A DNA stretch of 15,946 nt from DASWHX01 sp036397995. Its GTDB lineage: Bacteria > Bacteroidota > Bacteroidia > Cytophagales > Cyclobacteriaceae. Under the pieces are notes generated by a model. The model ran no database searches and was not told where the DNA came from. It saw only the letters and a list, made by a program, of their open reading frames with translations. Shown here piece after piece: positions 1 through 6,102 of the stretch; positions within the stretch are counted from its first letter, which is position 1; each line of letters opens with the position of its first letter. The position numbers and the translations under genes are program-made. The stretch lies in NCBI GenBank assembly GCA_036397995.1, contig DASWHX010000215.1:1-15946 (forward strand), read 5' to 3'.

Positions 1-1
1 A

Positions 2-1378
2 AAATTAACCGTTGATAAGCAAATTGGCAACGTAATAGAAGGCGACAGAAGCGTCAAAGGAACCTCATACGATGCATTTGGCAGTTTTCATAATAAGAAA
101 AAAACGTACTGGATAATGGCTAATTATTCCCGAACCAGGCATGTTGCATTTGAAACCGGTGGAGTAGACGAAGGTAGTATCGGAGCATTCCGGGATTATT
201 TTGATGACGATGCTGAGCCAGTTATGATTGGCCCGGAGAGTATTGAAAAGAGGAGGAATATTCACAGTTATCAGGAATTGCAATTGCTTAAGCCGGTTAA
301 GATGTATCATGAATTTGACAGGTATTACCAGAAGAATTCCTTTAGCTTTGTTAATGATGACTCAGGTCCGGCTGAATTTTTTGACAACTTTTATGTCGAT
401 ACTGTTGCTACCGTGGATGAGTCGCACTTTAGCTATTACAAAAATGAAGGTGGCTTAAAAGGTAGATCTGGAAAATTATTTTATAATGCCTTTTACAAAA
501 ATAGATTAATTGATTTTGACTATAAATATATTGACTCCCTGGCTCTTGATTTCAAAACAAAGAGGCCGGAGCATTACATCGGCGGTCAGGTTATCTATAA
601 TTTAGACGGTGTTACAGATGCAAAGGTATCTATGGAATACTTATTGGAAGGAAACTATAAAATTAAAGCGAGTATTAGTACTAAATGGGGTGAAATTGGA
701 TATTTTAATTCAAGGTACCAACCTTCATTCATACAAAGAAGTTATTTTGGTAACCATGACAGATGGTCAAATGATTTTAAGGATCCAATTTTTCTTCAGG
801 TTAACGCCAGAGGAAAAATTATGGCCGGTCCTATTGAACTAAGACCCGAAGTTGCTTTTACGCAAATCAGTCACTATATATTTTTTAGTTCAGATACCAT
901 ACCCGCGCAAGCTTCAAATACTGTTGGTTATCTAAGTCCGGGGATAGATTTTAGCGTAAAATTACCCCTGAATTTTACTTTTCAATCTGAAATAATTTAT
1001 ACCCATTTCCTTAATGAAACCCGGTCATTTGTGCAGATACCCAAATTTTTGGTTAACGGTCACTTGTATTACAAAAACATGCTGTTTAAGGGTGCTTTGG
1101 ATACTCAAATTGGAGCGAAGATTTATTGGCGAGAAGATTATTATGCAGATAACTATTACCCAATACTGCAGCAATTCTTCTATCAGGATGAATTCAAAAT
1201 GCCTACCTCCCTGAAAATTGATTTATACCTGAGTTTTAAAGTCAGAAGCGCATTGGTCTTCTTCAAATTTGTGAATTTGAAACAAATGTTGATTGGTGAA
1301 GGCAATCTTGTCGCGCCATTCTATCCTCAGCAAAGAAACGCCTTTGATTTTGGCTTTACCTGGTTTTTTTATGACTAA
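2..1378 (+). CDS. Putative outer-membrane porin (Porin_10-like), 5' end missing
   Basis: The frame is open from the first complete codon at the left edge through the ATG at 116, so that ATG is internal and the real start lies outside the window. About 458 codons are visible, and any signal peptide is missing. The visible protein is rich in aromatic and alternating polar/hydrophobic segments, as expected for outer-membrane beta strands. It ends in an aromatic-rich last strand (residues FDFGFTWFFYD), typical of barrel proteins recognised by the BAM machinery. The block around 62-160 (YDAFGSFHN then YWIMANYSRTRH) resembles the Bacteroidetes putative porin family. The presumed role is an outer-membrane channel or barrel; the substrate is unknown. 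miaE starts 5 nt after the stop, so the two are probably cotranscribed. Family assignment is from memory of the pattern. Confidence 0.72.
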   Translation, partial: KLTVDKQIGNVIEGDRSVKGTSYDAFGSFHNKKKTYWIMANYSRTRHVAFETGGVDEGSIGAFRDYFDDDAEPVMIGPESIEKRRNIHSYQELQLLKPVKMYHEFDRYYQKNSFSFVNDDSGPAEFFDNFYVDTVATVDESHFSYYKNEGGLKGRSGKLFYNAFYKNRLIDFDYKYIDSLALDFKTKRPEHYIGGQVIYNLDGVTDAKVSMEYLLEGNYKIKASISTKWGEIGYFNSRYQPSFIQRSYFGNHDRWSNDFKDPIFLQVNARGKIMAGPIELRPEVAFTQISHYIFFSSDTIPAQASNTVGYLSPGIDFSVKLPLNFTFQSEIIYTHFLNETRSFVQIPKFLVNGHLYYKNMLFKGALDTQIGAKIYWREDYYADNYYPILQQFFYQDEFKMPTSLKIDLYLSFKVRSALVFFKFVNLKQMLIGEGNLVAPFYPQQRNAFDFGFTWFFYD

Positions 1379-1383
1379 TTCAA

Positions 1384-1974
1384 ATGGCATTTAAGCTCGG
1401 CTTAAAACTCCCTACTGATCCACGGTGGGTAAACATTGCAGAAAAGAACCTGGAAGAAATACTCACAGACCATGCCTATTGCGAACAAAAGGCAGCTTCT
1501 TCATGCATTTCTATGATCATACAATTTCCGGAATTAGATGAGTTAGTAGAAACACTAACACCGGTTGTCGCTGAAGAATGGGAACATTTTGAAAGGGTTC
1601 TGGCGCATTTGAGGAAAAGAGGATTTTCCCTGGGAAAGCCTCGCAAGGATTTGTACGTTCAGAAATTAAATGAAGTTATTAGAAAAGGAGGAAGCCGGGA
1701 GGATCAGCTATTGGAAAAATTATTGCAGAACGCGCTAATTGAAGCAAGGTCCTGTGAACGATTCAGGTTGCTATGGAAAGGCATAAATGAAGGCGACCTA
1801 AGTGAATTCTATTACGAACTTATGGTTGCCGAGGCTGGGCACTATAAGAACTTCCTATTATTGGCTAAAAGGTATGTTGCTCCGGAAAAAGTTGAAAAAC
1901 GCTGGAAGCAATTGTTAAAAGAAGAAGCTGAAATAATGAAATCCCTTGAAGCCCGGGGTGATCGAATGCATTAA
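1384..1974 (+). CDS. miaE: tRNA-(ms2io6A37) hydroxylase MiaE
   Basis: This is a non-haem di-iron monooxygenase that hydroxylates the isopentenyl side chain of 2-methylthio-N6-isopentenyladenosine at tRNA position 37, in the cytoplasm. The 196-residue protein shows a ferritin-like ligand pattern: E34 (AYCEQKA), E65xxH68 (EEWEHF), E120/E125 (EARSCERF) and E150xxH153 (AEAGHY). The N-terminal LPTDPRWV and the DHAYCEQKAAS stretch are characteristic of the family. It matches the short (~195-200 residue) version of the family rather than the longer enterobacterial form. The start is the ATG 5 nt after the porin stop, which suggests translational coupling. No clear Shine-Dalgarno is visible, as is usual in Bacteroidota. 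The stop overlaps that of the convergent gene at 1971. The substrate requires MiaA and MiaB, which are not in this window. Confidence 0.9.
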   Translation: MAFKLGLKLPTDPRWVNIAEKNLEEILTDHAYCEQKAASSCISMIIQFPELDELVETLTPVVAEEWEHFERVLAHLRKRGFSLGKPRKDLYVQKLNEVIRKGGSREDQLLEKLLQNALIEARSCERFRLLWKGINEGDLSEFYYELMVAEAGHYKNFLLLAKRYVAPEKVEKRWKQLLKEEAEIMKSLEARGDRMH

Positions 1975-3233
1975 GTCTTCTGCTTTTTCTTTTTTGCAGC
2001 GGGGAATAAAATATTGTTTAAAATAAGGCGATATCCCGGTGAATTGGGATGCAAATTTAAATCTGTTGCTTCCTCGCCAACAATATGCTGGTAGTCTTCA
2101 GGATCATGCCCGCCATAAAATGTCCAAAAGCCTTTTCCAAACACCCCATGAATATATTTTGCTTCACTTATAGATTTATTCTCACCCATTACAACTACAT
2201 CAGGTTTTATCAAATCTTTTTTGTAGCCCGTTGTTTGACCCATAAATCCCTTTATGGTACGTGTATGATCCTGAGTTAGCATAGTAGGAATAGGATCCCA
2301 TTTTGCACTGAATTCAAATAATTGAAAGTAGTCATTGTTCTGATTGAGTCCGCGCTCCCGTGATTGATTATCGACATTTGAAAATTCATATTCATAAGGA
2401 TCTCTGGATAATCTGAAATCGGTAAAAGCAAAAGTGCTTCCAAAGTTCAGTTTTTGTTGTGCTTTCGGATCAGGAGGGTCGCCATCATACATCCAATCCA
2501 CGATATCGACACCATCTGAAGCGAGCGCAATGTCAAAAGTATCAGTTGCGGAACACATGGCAAATAAGAATCCTCCACCGGAAACAAAGTCGCGGATCTT
2601 TTTTACGATTTCCCTCTTCAGTTCTGAAACTTTCTCAAAACCATGCTTCCGCGCGGATTGTTCAAATTCTCTCTGCTGGTTAATATACCAGGCAAAGTTT
2701 CGAAAGCTTCTGAAAAATTTACCGTACTGACCTGTGAAATCCTCATGGTGTAAATGCAGCCAGTCATAACGTGATAATTCTCCATACATGGCTTCATCAT
2801 CGAAGATCATATCATAGGGTATTTCCGCGTATGTAAGAACAAGGGTTACTGCGTCATCCCAGGGTTGTTTACTTTTTGGAGAATAAACGGCAATTTTTGG
2901 GAACTTCTCCAGCTTCATAATATCCATATTAGAACTTGGACTGGCTATGGAGGCAATAATATTATTGGATTGGGCATCACTAATTACCTCATAACTTACG
3001 CCCCTGATAACCAGTTCGTTTTCGAACTTCTGATGATATTTCATCATAAAGCTTCCCCCCCTGTAGTTAAGTAACCAATCCACTTCAATTTCGTTAGTTA
3101 ATACCCAGTAAGCAATGCCATATGCTTTAAGATGGTTGGCTTGAGTTTCATCCATAGGAATGAAAATATAACTGGCAGAACTTCCGGATATTAGTAGAGT
3201 GGAGAATAAAATGATAACTAATGCTTTCTTCAT
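1971..3233 (-). CDS. Exported protein of unknown function (family often named 'asparagine synthetase B')
   Basis: A 420-residue protein with an N-terminal signal peptide (Lys-Lys, then a hydrophobic core at about residues 4-16 and small residues to about 20, no lipobox), so probably periplasmic. The rest appears soluble. I recognise it as a family conserved in Bacteroidetes and frequently labelled 'asparagine synthetase B'. However, it has no N-terminal Cys glutaminase domain and no PP-loop ATP site, and it is exported, so I do not accept that function. C227 lies in a glycine-rich segment (about 219-231, GGGFLFAMCSATD) that resembles the nucleophile elbow of class I glutamine-amidotransferase-like folds. 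Conserved-looking blocks include YSPKSKQPWDDAV, WLHLHHEDFTGQYGKF and FWTFYGGHDPEDYQH. The C-terminus is a basic tail (AAKKKKQKT). It is divergent from the ABC permease and convergent with miaE, sharing TTAA. The actual role is unknown. Confidence 0.8.
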   Translation of the reverse strand: MKKALVIILFSTLLISGSSASYIFIPMDETQANHLKAYGIAYWVLTNEIEVDWLLNYRGGSFMMKYHQKFENELVIRGVSYEVISDAQSNNIIASIASPSSNMDIMKLEKFPKIAVYSPKSKQPWDDAVTLVLTYAEIPYDMIFDDEAMYGELSRYDWLHLHHEDFTGQYGKFFRSFRNFAWYINQQREFEQSARKHGFEKVSELKREIVKKIRDFVSGGGFLFAMCSATDTFDIALASDGVDIVDWMYDGDPPDPKAQQKLNFGSTFAFTDFRLSRDPYEYEFSNVDNQSRERGLNQNNDYFQLFEFSAKWDPIPTMLTQDHTRTIKGFMGQTTGYKKDLIKPDVVVMGENKSISEAKYIHGVFGKGFWTFYGGHDPEDYQHIVGEEATDLNLHPNSPGYRLILNNILFPAAKKKKQKT

Positions 3234-3272
3234 AATTCAACCGTTAAATCAGCCATCTATCTTAATTATAAC

Positions 3273-3322
3273 GAAATTTATGTAATTATAGATATTGAAA
3301 GCACTTAAAAGCAATAATTTAG
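3273..3322. promoter_or_regulatory. Divergent promoter region (weak matches)
   Basis: The 97-nt gap between the divergent exported-protein gene and the ABC permease is AT-rich and must hold both promoters. On the plus strand TAATTTAG (3315-3322) is one mismatch from the Bacteroidetes -7 element TAnnTTTG, with TTG at 3295-3297, a spacing of 17 nt that is shorter than usual. On the minus strand TAAATTTC (3280-3273) is one mismatch from the same consensus, but I see no TTG at the right distance. Both are candidates only. Confidence 0.3.
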
Positions 3323-3330
3323 ACCTATAA

Positions 3331-4569
3331 ATGGATTTAAGGGAAAATATAAGGGAAGGGTTAAAGTCAATTCAGGCCAATTTGCTTCGATCAATTCTAA
3401 CCGCTTTGATAGTTGCCATTGGGATTACCTCCTTAGTTGGAATACTTACTGCAATAGATGGAATTCAGTCCAGCATTAACGACAATTTCTCTACTTTGGG
3501 AGCGAATTCCTTTACGATCAGGGCTAAGCAGGGAAGCCGGCAGACGCAGCGTGGTATTACTGAAAAATCCTACCCGGATTTAACTTTTAAAGAATCTAAT
3601 CAATTCGTCGATAATTATGCTTACCCGGCCGAAATAAGTATTTATACCTATGTTACCGGTATAGCTGAAATTAAACGACTGTCAGAAAAGACCAACCCGA
3701 ATGTCAGGGTTTTAGGTGCCAATGAATATTATCTGTCCATTAAAGGGCTTGAAATTTCAAAGGGCAGAAATTTTTCAAGCATTGAAACGCGATATGGTTC
3801 CGAAGTAGTGATCCTTGGGCAGGCCATAAGGGATGCATTGTTTAAAGAAAATGAAGATCCGATAAATAAAATGATTGGCATCCTGGGTTCAAAATATAAA
3901 ATAATTGGAGTTATTGAGGAGCAGGGTTCCCTTGGTGGAGGTGGTGGTATAGACAGGTCAGTAGTAGTACCAGTTCAGGCGGCCACAAGATTAGGAGCGG
4001 ATCGAAGACTATCCTACACCGTTGAAGCCGCTATTTCCGATCCAACTCAAATGGAGGCAGCGATGGGAGAGGCCACTGGGGTTATGAGAAAGGTTAGAAG
4101 AGATAGAATAGGAAGTGAAGAATCTTTTGAAATAGTAAGAAGTCAGTCCCTGGCAGAACGATTGGAAGAAATAACAGGTTATTTGCGTATTGGTGGCTTT
4201 GGTATTGGATTCATAACTCTGCTTGGAGCTTCCATAGGTCTAATGAATATTATGATGGTTTCTGTAACCGAAAGGACCCGTGAGATTGGGATTCGAAAAG
4301 CCCTGGGCGCTACCCCGGCGAAAATCAGGCAGCAATTCCTGATAGAAGCAATCGTGGTATGTCAGTTAGGAGGTATTTTGGGAATTATTCTGGGAATTGG
4401 AATTGGAAACCTGGTCAGCAGCTTAATCGCATCCGGATCATTTCTTATTCCCTGGTTTTGGATTATTGTGGCATTCCTGATTGGAGTGATCGTGGGCCTT
4501 TCCTCCGGATATTATCCGGCATTCAAAGCTTCAAGACTTGATCCAATAGATGCCCTGCGATTTGAATAG
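3331..4569 (+). CDS. ABC transporter permease, MacB/FtsX type
   Basis: A 412-residue inner-membrane protein with MacB-family layout. One transmembrane helix lies near residues 17-41, followed by a periplasmic MacB_PCD-like domain (about 45-270) and three C-terminal helices (about 284-308, 336-365, 371-393) forming the FtsX domain. Between helices 2 and 3, REIGIRKALGA (318-327, preceded by R317) is the conserved cytoplasmic segment that couples to the ATPase. The ending YPAFKASRLDPIDALRFE is diagnostic of the family. Such permeases work as dimers with a MacB/LolD-like ATPase in mechanotransmission, efflux or lipoprotein transport, and the substrate cannot be told from sequence. No ATPase or membrane-fusion protein gene is adjacent, so the partner must be encoded elsewhere or upstream copies act in trans. 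The 3' end overlaps the mtaB 3' end by 58 nt on the opposite strand. Confidence 0.9.
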   Translation: MDLRENIREGLKSIQANLLRSILTALIVAIGITSLVGILTAIDGIQSSINDNFSTLGANSFTIRAKQGSRQTQRGITEKSYPDLTFKESNQFVDNYAYPAEISIYTYVTGIAEIKRLSEKTNPNVRVLGANEYYLSIKGLEISKGRNFSSIETRYGSEVVILGQAIRDALFKENEDPINKMIGILGSKYKIIGVIEEQGSLGGGGGIDRSVVVPVQAATRLGADRRLSYTVEAAISDPTQMEAAMGEATGVMRKVRRDRIGSEESFEIVRSQSLAERLEEITGYLRIGGFGIGFITLLGASIGLMNIMMVSVTERTREIGIRKALGATPAKIRQQFLIEAIVVCQLGGILGIILGIGIGNLVSSLIASGSFLIPWFWIIVAFLIGVIVGLSSGYYPAFKASRLDPIDALRFE

Positions 4570-5876
4570 TCAGCGGTTAGTAGAATTTCACAATCAACAG
4601 TTCCATTATTGCTGATATTGATTAACCTCACTTTCTGAATACTATTAATCAGGCTTTCATTATACAGATGTGAGACCCTCACATAGTTCGGTGTAAAACC
4701 ATGAATTCGGCCATCCTCAATATCATGCTCAAACAATACTTCCAACTCCGCTCCAAGCTGGCTTTCATAAAATAAGCGTCTCTTTTTCTCAGACAAGATC
4801 CTTAACATTTTCGATCGCTCATTCCTGATCTTTACCGGCACAGAATTTTCCATTACCGCGGCTTTTGTATCCGCCCTTTCTGAATAAGTAAATACATGGA
4901 GGTAGTTAACATCTAAATGGTTAAGATAATCATAAGTCTCAAGAAAGTGTGCGTTGGTTTCACCTGGAAAGCCCGCGATTACATCCACTCCAACACAGGC
5001 ATTTGGCATTAGTTTCCTTATTTGATTTATCCGGCTGGTATATAGTGAGGTTTGATAACGTCTTCTCATAAGGCCTAATATTTCATCTGATCCGGATTGA
5101 AGAGGGATGTGAAAATGTGGAACAAATTTCACAGATTGACTTACAAAGCTTATGATTTCATCGGTTAATAAATTAGGTTCTATCGAGCTGATTCTGAAAC
5201 GTTCAATTCCTTCAACCTGATCTAAAGTTTTGGCAAGGTCAATAAATGATTCTGATCTTTTTCCATTTTGAATTCCGAAGTCACCGGTATTTACGCCCGT
5301 CAATACTATTTCCTTTACCTTATTGGCGGCTATCTGTTTTACATGAAGAAGAATATTCCGTATGGTATCACTTCTTGATTCTCCCCTGGCAAGAGGAATA
5401 GTACAAAATGAGCAGGAATAATCGCATCCATCCTGTATTTTCAGAAAAGTCCGGGTTCTGTCATGGATGGAAAAGGAATGGTGAAAATCATGAATTTGTT
5501 CAATTTCAGAAGCCATGATAACCTTTTCATTCCGCTTATGAAATGTTTCCAGAAGGTCAGGTAATTGAAATTTCTCTGCTGCTCCCAAAACGGCATTTAC
5601 TCCAGGTATTTCTGCAATTTCCTTTGGCTTTAGTTGTGCATAGCAGCCAATAATTGCAATGTAACCATCCTTATTAATACGTAGAGCATCCCTAACAATC
5701 TTCCTGCATTTTTTATCTGCATTTTCCGTAACGCTGCAGGTATTAATAATGAAGATGTCTGGTTTGTCATCAAACTCAACTTTCTGAAATCCTTTGGATT
5801 CAACCATTCTGGAAAGGGTTGAAGTTTCAGAAAAATTGAGTTTACAGCCCAAAGTATAAAAGGCAACTTTCTTCAT
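4512..5876 (-). CDS. mtaB: tRNA t6A37 methylthiotransferase MtaB
   Basis: A radical-SAM enzyme that adds a 2-methylthio group to N6-threonylcarbamoyladenosine at tRNA position 37, giving ms2t6A. From the chosen start (454 residues), the N-terminal methylthiotransferase domain carries the auxiliary Fe-S cysteines C11 (TLGCKLNFSET), C47 (NTCSVT) and C78 (GCYAQ). The radical-SAM CxxxCxxC motif is C151/C155/C158 (DGCDYSCSFCTIP). A TRAM-like region closes the protein. GCKLNFSET separates MtaB from MiaB and RimO (usually GCQMN or GCPKN). The frame extends 12 codons upstream to an ATG at 5912. I prefer 5876 because family proteins begin with MKKVAFYTLGC and because the strong promoter lies inside the extension. 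The last ~19 residues are encoded opposite the 3' end of the ABC permease gene. The gene is divergent from glnN. Confidence 0.93.
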   Translation of the reverse strand: MKKVAFYTLGCKLNFSETSTLSRMVESKGFQKVEFDDKPDIFIINTCSVTENADKKCRKIVRDALRINKDGYIAIIGCYAQLKPKEIAEIPGVNAVLGAAEKFQLPDLLETFHKRNEKVIMASEIEQIHDFHHSFSIHDRTRTFLKIQDGCDYSCSFCTIPLARGESRSDTIRNILLHVKQIAANKVKEIVLTGVNTGDFGIQNGKRSESFIDLAKTLDQVEGIERFRISSIEPNLLTDEIISFVSQSVKFVPHFHIPLQSGSDEILGLMRRRYQTSLYTSRINQIRKLMPNACVGVDVIAGFPGETNAHFLETYDYLNHLDVNYLHVFTYSERADTKAAVMENSVPVKIRNERSKMLRILSEKKRRLFYESQLGAELEVLFEHDIEDGRIHGFTPNYVRVSHLYNESLINSIQKVRLINISNNGTVDCEILLTADYSNRRASIGSSLEALNAG

Positions 5877-5881
5877 AATTG

Positions 5882-5912
5882 CAAAGTTATCGTATTTAAA
5901 AAAGGTTGACAA
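5882..5912 (-). promoter_or_regulatory. mtaB promoter, near-perfect Bacteroidetes consensus
   Basis: On the minus strand TTG (5912-5910) is followed after exactly 20 nt by TAACTTTG (5889-5882), a full match to TAnnTTTG with the usual spacing. The ATG of mtaB begins 5 nt after the -7 element. Transcription would therefore start at or within a few bases of the start codon, giving a leaderless or nearly leaderless mRNA. Confidence 0.72.
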
Positions 5913-6063
5913 CAGGGTAAATTCCGGCCGCTTTTTCCGCTGAAACCGGTTTTGTAGTTAGCAGCAGGGTCAAATTCTACCTTAATCTTCAAAAAAAATA
6001 ATAAAAAATAGAAGATACGGGTATAATATGACCTTAATATGGAAATAAAATCATTTTATTCTC

Positions 6064-6071
6064 TAACTTCG
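6064..6071 (+). promoter_or_regulatory. Possible glnN promoter -7 element
   Basis: TAACTTCG is one mismatch from TAnnTTTG and would leave a leader of about 25-30 nt before the glnN ATG. No TTG is found 19-21 nt upstream, so the match is weak. The 226-nt gap between mtaB and glnN (5877-6102) otherwise holds the mtaB promoter and AT-rich sequence. I see no known nitrogen-regulator operator in it. Confidence 0.35.
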
Positions 6072-6102
6072 CCTCAAATTAACCTACCAAACTTAAATTA
6101 AC

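Noticed and set aside
1971..3233. Asparagine synthetase function
   Set aside because: There is no N-terminal Cys glutaminase or PP-loop ATP site, and there is a signal peptide. The name appears to be inherited from database labels.
5877..5912. Longer mtaB start at 5912
   Set aside because: The added residues do not look like the family N-terminus, and the consensus promoter lies within this stretch.
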